DNA of 64,000 nt. It comes from Parapusillimonas granuli. GTDB taxonomy: Bacteria; Pseudomonadota; Gammaproteobacteria; Burkholderiales; Burkholderiaceae_B. A program made the translations under genes and the position numbers. The stretch's first letter is position 1. Each line of letters opens with the position of its first letter. The stretch is taken from NCBI RefSeq assembly GCF_013416525.1, contig NZ_JACCEM010000002.1, positions 372,001 to 436,000 on the forward strand, read 5' to 3'. The notes beneath the pieces are model-generated. The model saw only the letters and a list, made by a program, of their open reading frames with translations, searched no databases and was not told where the DNA came from. Shown here one piece after another: positions 52,114 to 61,468 of this stretch.

Positions 52114-52779
52114 TCATCGCTCCGGCGCGGCCAGCCTGTAGCCCAGCCCGCGCACCGTCTCGATGTAATCAGGCGGCAGCTTCTTGCGCAGGCGGGCGAT
52201 GAAGACTTCTATGGTGTTGGAATCGCGATCGAAGTCCTGGGCGTAGATGTGTTCCGTGAGTTCTGCGCGCGAAATCACCTTGCCGACGTGATGCATCAGG
52301 AATTCCAGCACGCGGTATTCGTGGCTGGTCAGAGCGACCTGCTTGCCGCCGGCGGAAACCCGGGCGTTGCGCGGGTCGAGCACCACGTCGCCGCAGCGCA
52401 ATTCAGGGCTGGCGTGCCCATGCGCGCGCCGCAGCAAGGCGCGCACGCGGGCCAGCAGTTCTTCCATGTGGAAAGGCTTGGTCAGGTAGTCGTCGGCGCC
52501 GGCGTCGATGCCGGCGACTTTCTCGTGCCACATGTCCCGCGCGGTGAGGATGAGCACCGGCATGGACTTGCCCGCCATGCGCCATTTCTTGAGTATCGTG
52601 ATCCCGTCGACCACGGGCAGGCCCAGATCGAGGACGACGGCGTCGAAGGGCTCGACTTCGCCCAGGTACAGGGCGTCGCGGCCATTGTCGGCAAGGTCGA
52701 CGGCATGCCCGGCCCCGCGCAAGGCCTCGCACAGCTGCATGGACAGCGTGGGCTCGTCTTCAACCACCAGTATACGCAT
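52114..52779 (-). CDS. OmpR-type response regulator (PhoP/QseB-like)
   Basis: A 221-residue regulator. The receiver has VVEDEP, the phospho-acceptor in VVLDLGLPVVDG (about residue 51) and YLTKPFHMEE. The winged-helix domain (about residues 125-218) has LTSHEYRVLEFLMHH and ETVRGLGYRL. The gene order PepSY protein, regulator, kinase on one strand resembles known PepSY-linked two-component operons. Confidence 0.94.
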   Translation of the reverse strand: MRILVVEDEPTLSMQLCEALRGAGHAVDLADNGRDALYLGEVEPFDAVVLDLGLPVVDGITILKKWRMAGKSMPVLILTARDMWHEKVAGIDAGADDYLTKPFHMEELLARVRALLRRAHGHASPELRCGDVVLDPRNARVSAGGKQVALTSHEYRVLEFLMHHVGKVISRAELTEHIYAQDFDRDSNTIEVFIARLRKKLPPDYIETVRGLGYRLAAPER

Positions 52780-52796
52780 CGCTTACCGCCTTGCTT

Positions 52797-53126
52797 CTAT
52801 CTTTCGCGCTTCCGCATTTTGCTCTTGAGCACGGTGCCGTCGCGCGCATCGATTTCGAGTTCGACCATGCGGCCGCCGGCCTGCAGGACTTTGAGTTCGT
52901 ACACCCATGCCCCGTCTTCCCGTTCGAACTCCACCTCCACGACCTGCCCAGGGTAGTCGCGTTCGATGAGGCTCAGCACTTTGCTCAAGGGAAGGATATC
53001 ACCGGCTTCCAGCGCCTGCCTGGCTTTTTCGTGGTCGCGTTCGTCGCCGTGACTGACGCCCAGGGGCAGCATGCCGCCCAGCAAGGCCGCCGCCACCACG
53101 ATCGCTCCGAATTTTCTGTTCCGCAT
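52797..53126 (-). CDS. PepSY-domain protein
   Basis: A 109-residue exported protein. A signal peptide (MRNRKFGAIVVAAALLGGML) precedes one PepSY domain (about residues 40-105), with GDILPLSKVLSLIERDYPG and LEIDARDGTVLKSK. PepSY proteins are periplasmic modulators of proteases or sensors. It starts the operon, 17 bases before the response regulator, and probably feeds back on the sensor. Confidence 0.9.
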   Translation of the reverse strand: MRNRKFGAIVVAAALLGGMLPLGVSHGDERDHEKARQALEAGDILPLSKVLSLIERDYPGQVVEVEFEREDGAWVYELKVLQAGGRMVELEIDARDGTVLKSKMRKRER

Positions 53127-53241
53127 ACGGCCTCCGTGTTCCTGCCGCCCCTTGGGCGGATGCTGGGGCCTGTTGACGCCTGTGGGCAGGCGGCCGCCTT
53201 TTGGCGAGTGTGGACCCTTGTCGGTTATAGCGCCCGCGAGA

Positions 53242-53257
53242 TGAACGGGGGATGAAC
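53242..53257 (-). promoter_or_regulatory. direct-repeat box in the divergent PepSY gap (response-regulator site candidate)
   Basis: On the minus strand GTTCAT occurs twice with an 11-base period (GTTCAT-N5-GTTCAT); an inverted GTTCA copy lies at 53274-53278. Two half-sites with an 11-base step are the normal layout for OmpR/PhoP-type regulators. The site lies in the 246-base gap between the two PepSY genes. The same gap has a 16-base-period repeat of TTTTTAGCCACT at 53324-53351. Confidence 0.55.
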
Positions 53258-53372
53258 GAGGCCTTCAGACGGCGTTCATATGGCGGGGCGCACAATGGCG
53301 TCAAGGTCATGAAACGGCCTGTCTTTTTAGCCACTGAATTTTTTAGCCACTTTTCAACTACTGGAGAACGCC

Positions 53373-53693
53373 ATGCGTGCAACGACAAAACTTTTTTCCG
53401 CTCTTTTCCTTGGTGCGAGCCTGTTGGCGACGGGCGCCGTGATGGTGCCGGCGCAGGCGCAGAATGCGCCGGCCGCCCAGGTCCGCCAAAACGATGCGGG
53501 CAGCCGCCTGAATATCAAGCAAGTCTACGACAAGCTGGAAGCGGCCGGATACACCCGCATCACGGAGATCGAGTGGGATGACGGCCGGTATCAGGCGACG
53601 GCCGTGAATCCGCAGGGGCAGCGTAGCAAGGTGGACATCGATCCGGTAACAGGAGAGATCATAGGCTTCAAGCTGAAGGACCGCCGGAACTGA
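53373..53693 (+). CDS. PepSY-domain protein (second copy, divergent)
   Basis: A 106-residue exported protein. A signal peptide (about residues 1-29, ending AQA) precedes a PepSY domain: IKQVYDKLEAAGYTRITEIE, YQATAVNPQG and VDIDPVTGEIIGFKLK. CTGGAGAACGCC before the ATG is a clear ribosome site. It is divergent from the two-component operon and probably a target of it, followed by its own terminator. Confidence 0.9.
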   Translation: MRATTKLFSALFLGASLLATGAVMVPAQAQNAPAAQVRQNDAGSRLNIKQVYDKLEAAGYTRITEIEWDDGRYQATAVNPQGQRSKVDIDPVTGEIIGFKLKDRRN

Positions 53694-53714
53694 TGTGACG
53701 GTAAGCTAGGGCCG

Positions 53715-53753
53715 GGGGCCGGCCAGCCTGCGGGTTGGCCGGCCCCTTCTTTT
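53715..53753 (+). terminator. rho-independent terminator after the PepSY gene
   Basis: A strong 11-bp stem GGGGCCGGCCA/TGGCCGGCCCC (53715-53725 with 53736-53746) is followed by TTCTTTT. It ends the plus-strand PepSY transcript just before the converging DUF296 gene. Confidence 0.88.
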
Positions 53754-53763
53754 GCACGTCCCG

Positions 53764-54636
53764 CTACCGGGACGACAAGGGCTCGACCAGCAGCTCGAAC
53801 GTCACCAGCACTGCGTTGCTCCCCCGCCGCAGCCGCCCTTCCGATATCCGCCCCGTATGGTCGACCATCCGGATGTCGACGTCCGCCTTCAGCCGCCCGT
53901 TCGCGTCTGCCGCGATCCGGCCCCGCCGGACATAGACTTCCGTGATGTGCGGCTCGACCACCCGGCCGTCGTCGAACACCGCGCCCACCAGGCTGCCGAC
54001 GCCCGCGCACAAGGCCGCCTCGCGGATGCCCCGCGACTCGCATTCCGCTTCGAGCGCCGTGCAAAGATCCTGGTTCGGCGCCAGGCGCAGCGCGAAGGCC
54101 GGCCTGGCGTCGGGCGGGCGCACGACGGGACGCGAGAAGGGCTGGAACAGCGAGAAATTCGTTTCGGGATCGGGCGCCACCCGGAACTCCACCCCCCGCA
54201 TCAGCCAGGCCTCCGCCTGGATCGGCTCGGCGATCACGCTTTGATCGGGCAGGATGTGGCCGCAGCCCGGCTTGCCGTCGGCCGTCGTCCAGGCCGCATG
54301 GCAGTGCAGCCAGGGACCGTCGTCGCGTATCCCATAGGTGACGCAGCCTTCCTGCAGCGTCGCCACACCGGGCGGATCGTGGCGGCCGCTGAAATACACC
54401 GCGTGATCGGGCGAGGAAGACGTGGCCGGCATCACGTAGGCAAGCTTGCCGAACGCGCCGCCCCGCAAGGCCAGGGTGGCGCTGCGCGCGCTGTGGCTTT
54501 GCAGGCGCACCGCGAGCGCGTCGAGCAGGGTCAGCCCGGGCTCGAGCTCGAACCGGGCCTTTTCCAGCCAGCCGTCCGCCCGCGTCGCGCGCGCTTCGAG
54601 GACGGGACCGGGATGTTCAATCAAGCGCAGGCTCAT
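53764..54636 (-). CDS. DUF296/PPC-domain protein (two copies of the domain)
   Basis: A 290-residue protein with two PPC/DUF296-like halves. The N-terminal half (about residues 10-140) has TLALRGGAFGKLAYVMP and LHCHAAW. The C-terminal half (about 175-285) has ALCAGVGSLVGAVFDDG and DVDIRMVDHTG. PPC domains occur in small bacterial proteins of unknown biochemical role. It starts with an ATGA overlap to the acyl-CoA ligase gene and is the last gene of a thiolase-ligase operon, so a role in acyl-CoA metabolism or its control is plausible but unproven. Confidence 0.82.
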   Translation of the reverse strand: MSLRLIEHPGPVLEARATRADGWLEKARFELEPGLTLLDALAVRLQSHSARSATLALRGGAFGKLAYVMPATSSSPDHAVYFSGRHDPPGVATLQEGCVTYGIRDDGPWLHCHAAWTTADGKPGCGHILPDQSVIAEPIQAEAWLMRGVEFRVAPDPETNFSLFQPFSRPVVRPPDARPAFALRLAPNQDLCTALEAECESRGIREAALCAGVGSLVGAVFDDGRVVEPHITEVYVRRGRIAADANGRLKADVDIRMVDHTGRISEGRLRRGSNAVLVTFELLVEPLSSR

Positions 54637-56240
54637 TTCTTTTGCTCCCATCCTTCCAGCAGGCCGCGGCGTTCGAGCTCCTGCCTGACCAGCATCTTCG
54701 GCACCTTGCCGTAGGCGGACTTCGGCAGGGCGTCCCAGAAAAACACGCGCTTGGGCAGCTTGTAGCGCGCGATCCGCTCGGCCATCCACGCCAGCAGCCC
54801 GGCCTCGTCGATGTCGGCGCCGTCGAAGGGCACGCAGACGGCGATGCCCACCTCGCCCCACTTGGGATCCGGCACGCCGACCACGGCGACTTCGGTAATG
54901 GCGCCGTGCGTCAGGATTTTTTCTTCGATTTCCCGGGGATAGATGTTGGAGCCCCCGGAGATGTACATGTCGGACGCGCGGCCCGTGATGTAGATGTAGC
55001 CCCCCTCGTCGCGGCGGCCCAGGTCGCCCGTGCGGAACCAGCCGTTGCGGAACGCCTTGGCGTTGGCTTCCGGATTGTTGTAGTAGCCCGCGAACACGGC
55101 GGGACCGATGACGCAGATTTCGCCGGTCTCGCCGTCGGGCAGCTCGTTGCCCTGGTCGTCCTGGATCGATACCTGCATGCCCGTGCGTTCGTAGCCGCAA
55201 GTGCCGGCGCGCGCTTCATCGCCGTGCTCGGCCGGCGGCAGCACCGTGATGTTGCCGGTGACTTCGCCCAGGCCGTAGTACTGCACGAGCACCTTGCCCA
55301 GCTTGCCCAGCGCGCGTTTCTGGTCCTCCGCATACATGGGCGCGCCGGCGTAGATGACGTGCCGCAGGCTGGAATGATCGTAGCGGTCGACGGCGGGATG
55401 CTCGACCATGAGCTTGAGTATGGTCGGCACCGTGAAAAGATTGGTCAGGCGGTGGGTTTCGATCAATGAGAAGGCGAGATCGACGTCGAATTTTTCATTG
55501 GGCAGCAGCACGGTCTGGCCGCCGCGCGCGATCATGTTCAACTGGTGCACGCCCGCGCCGTGGGAAAGCGGCGCCACCACCAGCGAGCCGTCGTGCTCGG
55601 TGGCGCCGGGCATGAGGTCGCACAGATGGTTGTTGACCACGAAGGCCATCTGGCCATGGGTCAGGACGGCCGCCTTGGGGCGACCTGTGGTGCCCGACGT
55701 GAAGAACAGCCAGCAGGCCGAATCGGCCATGACTTCGGCATCGGGGAAATGCCGCCCCAGATGCCCGGCAATGAGCTCGCCGGCATGGGCGCCGTCGCGG
55801 GGCCGCGGCGCATCGCCCGTCAGCCAGATGACTTCGGTATCCGGATGGGCCGCCCGCAAGGCCTGCGCGTGCTCGGGGAAGTCCACCTGGCACAGGAACA
55901 CCCGGGGCCGCGCCACGTCGGCCATGTATACCAGTTCGTCCGGCATGATGCGGAAATTGGTCGGGACCCAGACCGCGCCCAGGCGGAAGACGGCCAGCAT
56001 GGATTCCAGCATTTCATTGCTGTTCTTGCTGTGCACCAGCACCGCCGTGCCGGGGCATACGCCGCGCTCGGACAAGGCGGCGGCCAGCGCCGAGACCCGG
56101 TCGTTGAACTGCCGCCAGTTCCAGGACTGGCCGCGCCACACCAGCGCGGGGCGCTGCGGCAGGCGGCGCGCATTCCGCGTGGCCCAATAAGCCAGGTTCA
56201 TCACCCTGCGCGACACCGGAACCTGATGGATCACGTTCAC
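54633..56240 (-). CDS. AMP-forming acyl-CoA ligase
   Basis: A 535-residue adenylate-forming ligase. The P-loop LFFTSGTTGRPKAAVLTHGQ (about residue 175), YYGLGEVTGN, the hinge GRASDMYISGGSNIYPREIE and the catalytic lysine region LPKSAYGKVPK are intact. It activates a carboxylic acid as its CoA thioester; chain type is unknown (aromatic or medium/long chain). It overlaps both neighbours by four bases (thiolase upstream, DUF296 downstream). Confidence 0.92.
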   Translation of the reverse strand: MNVIHQVPVSRRVMNLAYWATRNARRLPQRPALVWRGQSWNWRQFNDRVSALAAALSERGVCPGTAVLVHSKNSNEMLESMLAVFRLGAVWVPTNFRIMPDELVYMADVARPRVFLCQVDFPEHAQALRAAHPDTEVIWLTGDAPRPRDGAHAGELIAGHLGRHFPDAEVMADSACWLFFTSGTTGRPKAAVLTHGQMAFVVNNHLCDLMPGATEHDGSLVVAPLSHGAGVHQLNMIARGGQTVLLPNEKFDVDLAFSLIETHRLTNLFTVPTILKLMVEHPAVDRYDHSSLRHVIYAGAPMYAEDQKRALGKLGKVLVQYYGLGEVTGNITVLPPAEHGDEARAGTCGYERTGMQVSIQDDQGNELPDGETGEICVIGPAVFAGYYNNPEANAKAFRNGWFRTGDLGRRDEGGYIYITGRASDMYISGGSNIYPREIEEKILTHGAITEVAVVGVPDPKWGEVGIAVCVPFDGADIDEAGLLAWMAERIARYKLPKRVFFWDALPKSAYGKVPKMLVRQELERRGLLEGWEQKK

Positions 56241-57406
56241 TTTGCACGCTCCAGGATGGAGACATAGTTCGCCACGGCGGCGCCGCCCATGTTGAACACG
56301 CCCGCCAGCGCGGCGTTGGGGACCTGCATGGCGCCGGCTTCGCCCATCAGCTGCATGGCCGCCATCACGTGCATGGAAATGCCCGTGGCGCCCAGGGGGT
56401 GCCCCTTCGCCTTGAGCCCGCCCGACACATTGACCGGCAGGCGCCCGTCTTTGTGCGTGACGCCGTCGCGGATCACCTTCCAGCCTTCGCCCGGCCCGGC
56501 CAGCCCCATGGCCTCGTATTCGAGCATTTCCGCAATCGTGAAGCAGTCGTGGGTTTCGACCAGGCTCAGGTCGCCGAGCGTGACGCCGGCATCGGCCAGC
56601 GCCCGCGCCCAGGCGCGCCGCGGCCCTTCGAAGGCGATGGGATCGCGGCGCGACAGGGGCAGGAAGTCATTGACGTGCGCGCGGGCGCGCAAGCGTATGG
56701 CGCGCGCCATGCTGCTTGCGGTTTCCTCGTCCGCCACCACCAAGGCGGCGGCGCCGTCGGACACCATGGAGCAGTCGGTGCGCCGCAGCGGCCCCGCCAC
56801 GATCGGGTTCTTGTCCGACACGGTATTGCAGAACGCCACGTCGAAGGCTTTCTGGACATGGGCGTAAGGGTTGTGCATGCCATTGCCGTGGTTCTTGGAC
56901 GCGATCATGGCGAGCTCTTCGCGCCGGTCGCCGTACCGGTCGAAATACGTTTGCGCGATGTTGGCGAAGATCCCCGCGAATCCGTAGGGGTTTTCCTCTT
57001 CCTTGCGATAGCAGCCGCTGAGCAGGGCCTCGGCGACCTCGCGCGGCGGCACGGCCGTCATTTTTTCGGCGCCCACCGCCAGGGCGATGCGGCCCCGGCC
57101 GGATTCGATGAAATCCATGGCGCGATACAGCGCGGCCGTGCCGGTGGCGCATGCGTTTTCGACGTGCACGGCGGGCGTGAACCGCAGCGCGGGTTCGCCC
57201 AGCGCGACCAGGGCGCCTTCGAAGCCCTGCGGGGTGAGCCCATTGTTGTACACCCCCACGGTGATCGCGTCGACCTCGCCAGGGCCGACCTGCGCGTGGT
57301 CCAGGGCGCCGCGCGCCACCTGCGCGATCAGTGTTTCGACGTCGGGGTCATCGAGTTTCCCGAACCGGGTATGCGCCCAGCCAACGATTACGGCGCGCTT
57401 GGACAT
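56237..57406 (-). CDS. SCP2/lipid-transfer-type thiolase
   Basis: A 389-residue thiolase-fold protein. The nucleophile Cys is in VENACATGTAALYRA (about residue 88) and the active-site His in GGLKAKGHPLGATG. The C-terminal segment GGAAVANYVSILER lacks the second catalytic Cys of ordinary thiolases, as in the SCP-x/lipid-transfer branch. AAAGGAG seven bases before the ATG fixes the start. It is the first gene of a three-gene operon with an acyl-CoA ligase and a DUF296 protein. Confidence 0.9.
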   Translation of the reverse strand: MSKRAVIVGWAHTRFGKLDDPDVETLIAQVARGALDHAQVGPGEVDAITVGVYNNGLTPQGFEGALVALGEPALRFTPAVHVENACATGTAALYRAMDFIESGRGRIALAVGAEKMTAVPPREVAEALLSGCYRKEEENPYGFAGIFANIAQTYFDRYGDRREELAMIASKNHGNGMHNPYAHVQKAFDVAFCNTVSDKNPIVAGPLRRTDCSMVSDGAAALVVADEETASSMARAIRLRARAHVNDFLPLSRRDPIAFEGPRRAWARALADAGVTLGDLSLVETHDCFTIAEMLEYEAMGLAGPGEGWKVIRDGVTHKDGRLPVNVSGGLKAKGHPLGATGISMHVMAAMQLMGEAGAMQVPNAALAGVFNMGGAAVANYVSILERAK

Positions 57407-57499
57407 ATCTGCTCCTTTGATTTGTTTTCGATCGCCGGTCATTATCGCCAGAAATTCCGGATTAGGCGACGCCCGGAAACGGCTTCCGGGGCCGCGCCG

Positions 57500-58261
57500 C
57501 TACCATGCCATGGTCAGGAAGCGCTCGAGGATGCCGGCGGAGTAGTAACGGGCCACACGGGAAAGAAAGCCGCTGAAGCTGGCGCTCGCCTCGTCGTCGG
57601 CGCGGTCGGATATGGTGCGCACCACCGCGCAGGGCACATCGTATTCATAGCAGATCTGCGCCACCGCCGCGCCTTCCATTTCGACGCACAGCGCATCCGG
57701 CAATTCGTCCCGCAAGCCGCGCACGGCCGCGCCGCAACCCACGAAACGGTCGCCGCTGATGATGACGCCCCGATGCACGCGCGGATCGGCCACGCCGAAG
57801 GCGGCCAGCGTGTCGGCCGGAACCTGGCGGGGCAGCACCTCGGCCAGGTATTCCCGGGCGGCGAGGCTCAGCCGCTCGGAAGTGGCGCGATCGGCGTCGA
57901 ACCGGCTGCGCTCCAGCAACGGCACTTCATAACAGGGGAACAGCGGGCTGGCGTCCAGGTCGTGCTGCAGCAAGGCGGTGGCCACCACCACGTCGCCCAC
58001 CGCGACGTCGCGCGCGACCGCGCCCGCCAGGCCCGCGAACACCACGACCCGGGCGTCGAATTCGCGGATGAGCGTCACGGCCGTCGCCGCCGCGGCGACC
58101 TTGCCGACGCGCGCCAGCACCACCACGACCTCCCGGCCGTGGATGGCGCCGGTATAGTAGTCGCGCCGGCCGACGCGCGTGCGCTCCGCATCCGGGCCCA
58201 TCGCTTCCAGCAAGCTCGAAATTTCATCATGCAAGGCGGCCATTATGCCGATGCGGCCCAT
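57500..58261 (-). CDS. mtnN: 5'-methylthioadenosine/S-adenosylhomocysteine nucleosidase
   Basis: A 253-residue nucleosidase that cleaves adenine from MTA and SAH. Motifs GRIGIMAALHDEISSL, VFAGLAGAVARDVAVGDVVV, the catalytic CVEMEGAAVAQICYE and the proton-donor Asp in VRTISDRADDEA are present. AGGAGGACGAA before the ATG defines the start. It is a single gene, divergent from the small AMP-binding protein. Confidence 0.93.
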   Translation of the reverse strand: MGRIGIMAALHDEISSLLEAMGPDAERTRVGRRDYYTGAIHGREVVVVLARVGKVAAAATAVTLIREFDARVVVFAGLAGAVARDVAVGDVVVATALLQHDLDASPLFPCYEVPLLERSRFDADRATSERLSLAAREYLAEVLPRQVPADTLAAFGVADPRVHRGVIISGDRFVGCGAAVRGLRDELPDALCVEMEGAAVAQICYEYDVPCAVVRTISDRADDEASASFSGFLSRVARYYSAGILERFLTMAW

Positions 58262-58354
58262 TTCGTCCTCCTGTCGAGTCATGGCAAGAAGGCCGATTTA
58301 ACCATATACTCGGCCAATTCCCTCCCATACCAAGACACCAAGGCAATCTCTAGC

Positions 58355-58822
58355 ATGCTGACTCTGGATTTTCTGAAGAACCTGGCCGAACGGCACGGAA
58401 ACGAAATCGCCCTGGAAGACGACGACGTGCAGGTAAGCTATGCCGAACTTGCCACCGCGGTCAATGCATTGGCGGTCGCCCTGCAAATGAAGGATCCCGC
58501 CCTGGGCTCCCGGGTGGCGCTGTGCGCGGCCAACTCACTGGAATACCTGGTGGGCGTGCTGGCCGTGCAGGCCGCCGGCAAAGTGCCGCTGCCCCTGAGC
58601 CACCGCGGCGATGCCGACGCCCTGCACGCGCTGCTGCTCGACGCGCAGCCCACCGCCCTCATCGTCGACGACGCGGGCGCCGCGCTCATCCAGTGCGACG
58701 AAGACCTCAAAATCCACATCTCGCAGTTCGCCGGCCTGGTGCACACCTACCGCGACCACACCCCCGATCGCGAGGGCAATTATCCGGCTCCGGTCATCCA
58801 GCCGGAGCAAAGCGCCGGTTAA
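58355..58822 (+). CDS. stand-alone AMP-binding N-terminal domain protein
   Basis: A 155-residue protein resembling only the first part of an acyl-CoA ligase: FLKNLAERHGNEIALEDDDV, VSYAELATAVNALAVAL, ALCAANSLEYLVGVLAVQAAGKVPLPLS. It ends after about 150 residues without a P-loop (no TSGTTG) or C-terminal domain. The frame is clean, and no downstream sequence resembling the missing part precedes the patatin gene. It is therefore either a conserved truncated family or an old deletion product. An active ligase is excluded. Confidence 0.75.
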   Translation: MLTLDFLKNLAERHGNEIALEDDDVQVSYAELATAVNALAVALQMKDPALGSRVALCAANSLEYLVGVLAVQAAGKVPLPLSHRGDADALHALLLDAQPTALIVDDAGAALIQCDEDLKIHISQFAGLVHTYRDHTPDREGNYPAPVIQPEQSAG

Positions 58823-58861
58823 AATGCGGGCCGGGCCGCGCCGCGGCGCCAACTGAAGGGT

Positions 58862-59782
58862 ATGCCCATGCAACCTCTTTCCCAACGAAAGCCCCGCATC
58901 GGCCTGGTCCTCGGCAGCGGCGCGGCGCGCGGCTGGGCGCACATCGGCGTCATCCGGGCGCTCGAAGAACACGGCATCGCGCCGGACATCATCTGCGGCA
59001 CTTCCATCGGCGCGCTGGTGGGCGCCACCTACGGCCTGGGCGTGCTGGACGACTTCGAGGCCTGGGTGCGCGGGCTCGGCATCAAGGACGTCGTGTCCTT
59101 CATGGACCTGCGCCTGGACGGCGGCATGCTGAAGGGCGAGCGCCTGATGGACTTCTTCCGGCGCACCTTCCAGGACCGCCCCATCGAAGAACTGAAGCTG
59201 CCTTTCGGGGCGGTCGCCACCTCGCTGCATACCGGGGCCGAAATCTGGCTGCGCACGGGCTCCACCGTGGACGCCGTGCGCGCCTCCATCGCCCTGCCCG
59301 GCCTGTTTTCGCCGGTCTGGCACGGCGAACACCTGCTTGCCGACGGCGGGCTGGTGAACCCCGTGCCGGTCTCGCTCGCCCGCGCCATGGGCGCCGAAAT
59401 CCTGATCGCCGTCGACCTCAATGCGGACCTGTTCGGCCGCCATTTCAACAAGCCCGCCCCCGCGCAGCCGCAAACCCTGGTGGGCCACGAATGGATGCAG
59501 AAGCTGCAGCGCAACCTCAGCGCCTGGCTGCCCGAACCGGAAACGGAAACGCGCCGCCTGCCGTCCATGCTGGACGTCCTGGCATCGAGCATCAACATCA
59601 TGCAGGTCAGGATCACGCGCAGCCGCATGGTGGGCGAACCGCCCGACGTGGTGATCACCCCCAGGCTGGCGCAGCTGGGCCTGCTGGATTTCCATCGCGC
59701 CAGGCAGGCCATAGAGGAAGGCGCCAGGGCGGCCAAAGCCGCCATCCCGACGCTGGTGGAACTGGGCCTGGCAAAAACCTGA
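58862..59782 (+). CDS. rssA: patatin-like phospholipase (RssA-like)
   Basis: A 306-residue serine esterase. The oxyanion loop LGSGAARGWAHIGVIR (about residue 17), the nucleophile elbow GTSIGALVG (Ser, about residue 48) and the catalytic Asp in LADGGLVNPVPVSLA (about residue 161) complete the Ser-Asp dyad. GAAGGG before the ATG supports the start. RssA-type proteins are soluble or membrane-associated lipid hydrolases of uncertain substrate. It lies 40 bases after the AMP-binding fragment gene and converges with pstB, with only four bases between the two stops. Confidence 0.9.
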   Translation: MPMQPLSQRKPRIGLVLGSGAARGWAHIGVIRALEEHGIAPDIICGTSIGALVGATYGLGVLDDFEAWVRGLGIKDVVSFMDLRLDGGMLKGERLMDFFRRTFQDRPIEELKLPFGAVATSLHTGAEIWLRTGSTVDAVRASIALPGLFSPVWHGEHLLADGGLVNPVPVSLARAMGAEILIAVDLNADLFGRHFNKPAPAQPQTLVGHEWMQKLQRNLSAWLPEPETETRRLPSMLDVLASSINIMQVRITRSRMVGEPPDVVITPRLAQLGLLDFHRARQAIEEGARAAKAAIPTLVELGLAKT

Positions 59783-59786
59783 AGCC

Positions 59787-60563
59787 TCAGCCGAAACGCC
59801 CGGTGATGTAGTCTTCGGTTTCCTTGCGCGCCGGCTTCACGAAGATCTGGTCGGTTTCGCCGTATTCCATGAGCTCGCCCAGGTACATGTACGCGGTGTA
59901 GTCCGAGCAGCGCGCCGCCTGCTGCATGTTGTGCGTCACGATGACCACCGTGTATTCCGACTTCAGCTCGGCGATCAGCTCTTCGATCTTGGCCGTGGAA
60001 ATGGGGTCGAGCGCGGAGCAAGGCTCGTCCAGCAGCAGGACTTCGGGCTTGATGGCGACGCCGCGCGCGATGCACAGGCGCTGCTGCTGCCCGCCCGACA
60101 AGCCGTAGCCGCTTTGATTGAGCTTGTCCTTGACCTCGTTCCACAAGGCCGCCTTGGTCAGCGCCCATTCCACCCTTTCGTCCATCTCGCCCTTGCTCAG
60201 GCGTTCGAACAAGCGCACCCCGAATGCGATGTTGTCGTAGATGCTCATGGGAAAAGGCGTGGGCTTCTGGAACACCATGCCGACCTTGGCGCGTATCAGG
60301 GAAATGTCCATCCTGGACGTCAGCAGATTGTCGCCGTCCAGGTTGATCTCGCCCTCGGCGCGCTGGCCGGGGTAGAGCTCGTACATGCGGTTGAAGGTGC
60401 GCAGCAAGGTGGACTTGCCGCAGCCCGAAGGGCCGATGAAGGCGGTGACCTTGTTTTCCTTGATGGAAAGGTTGACGTTCTTGATGGCGTGGAACTTGCC
60501 GTAGTAGAAGTTCAGGTTCCTGACTTCCAGTTTCGTGCGTTCGGCGGTCGTGGTAGATGGCAT
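59787..60563 (-). CDS. pstB: phosphate ABC transporter ATPase PstB
   Basis: A 258-residue ATPase of the high-affinity phosphate importer. Walker [18 protein letters not shown], signature [14 protein letters not shown], Walker [17 protein letters not shown] and the PstB-specific ending [18 protein letters not shown] are present. It lies 35 bases after pstA. It is the last Pst gene here; phoU is not adjacent, because the next gene converges. Confidence 0.97.
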   Translation of the reverse strand: MPSTTTAERTKLEVRNLNFYYGKFHAIKNVNLSIKENKVTAFIGPSGCGKSTLLRTFNRMYELYPGQRAEGEINLDGDNLLTSRMDISLIRAKVGMVFQKPTPFPMSIYDNIAFGVRLFERLSKGEMDERVEWALTKAALWNEVKDKLNQSGYGLSGGQQQRLCIARGVAIKPEVLLLDEPCSALDPISTAKIEELIAELKSEYTVVIVTHNMQQAARCSDYTAYMYLGELMEYGETDQIFVKPARKETEDYITGRFG

Positions 60564-60598
60564 AATCCGTTCCCGGCGGGGGCTTCCCCCGCGCTCTG

Positions 60599-61459
60599 TT
60601 ATTTGCGGAATAAAGTGCGTGCGGCGATGTTGATGCCCAGCACGAGCAAAGTGATCATGACGGCGCCCGCCCAGGCCAGGCGGTTCCAGTCTTCATAGGG
60701 GCTGGCGGCGTACTGGAAAATGACCACCGGCAGGTTGGCGATGGGCGCATTCATGTTCATGGACATGAACTGGTTGTTCAAGGCGGTAAACAGCAAGGGC
60801 GCGGTCTCGCCCGAGATGCGCGCAATCGCCAGCAGCACGCCGGTGATGATCCCCGACCGCGCGGCCCGATAGCAAATGAACATGACCACCCGCCATTGCG
60901 GGCAGCCCAGCGCGGCCGCGGCCTCGCGCAGGCTGTTCGGCACCAGCATCAGCATGTTGTCGGTGGAGCGCACCACCACCGGGATGACCAGGATGGCCAG
61001 CGCGAACGCGCCGGCCCAGCCGGAATAGTGCTCGACCTGCGCGACGTAGATCGCGTAGATGAACAGGCCGATGATGATGGAAGGCGCCGACAGGAGGACG
61101 TCGTTCAGGAAGCGGGTGGCGGGCGCCAGCCAGCCCCGCCGGCCGTACTCGGCCAGATAGGTGCCGGCCAGCACCCCGATGGGCGTGCCGATGAGGGTCG
61201 CGACGGCCGCCATCATGACGCTGCCCAGGATGGCGTTCAGCAGGCCGCCGTCGGCGCCGGGAGGCGGCGTGCTTTCGGTCAGCAGGGTCAGCGACAGCGC
61301 CGCGCCGCCCTTGATGAACAGGGTGAGCAGCAGCCAGCACAGCCAGAACAGGCCGAAGACGACGGTGGCGCCCGACAGCGCCAGCATCATGCGATTGACG
61401 CGCTGGCGCCTGCGGTAGACGCGGTTCGATAGATTGACGACGGAATCGGAATTGAACAT
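60599..61459 (-). CDS. pstA: phosphate ABC transporter permease PstA
   Basis: A 286-residue inner-membrane permease with about six helices. The conserved [17 protein letters not shown] and the [17 protein letters not shown] cytoplasmic loop that docks with PstB are visible. It starts nine bases after the pstC stop. Confidence 0.96.
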   Translation of the reverse strand: MFNSDSVVNLSNRVYRRRQRVNRMMLALSGATVVFGLFWLCWLLLTLFIKGGAALSLTLLTESTPPPGADGGLLNAILGSVMMAAVATLIGTPIGVLAGTYLAEYGRRGWLAPATRFLNDVLLSAPSIIIGLFIYAIYVAQVEHYSGWAGAFALAILVIPVVVRSTDNMLMLVPNSLREAAAALGCPQWRVVMFICYRAARSGIITGVLLAIARISGETAPLLFTALNNQFMSMNMNAPIANLPVVIFQYAASPYEDWNRLAWAGAVMITLLVLGINIAARTLFRK

Positions 61460-61468
61460 ATCGGGACC

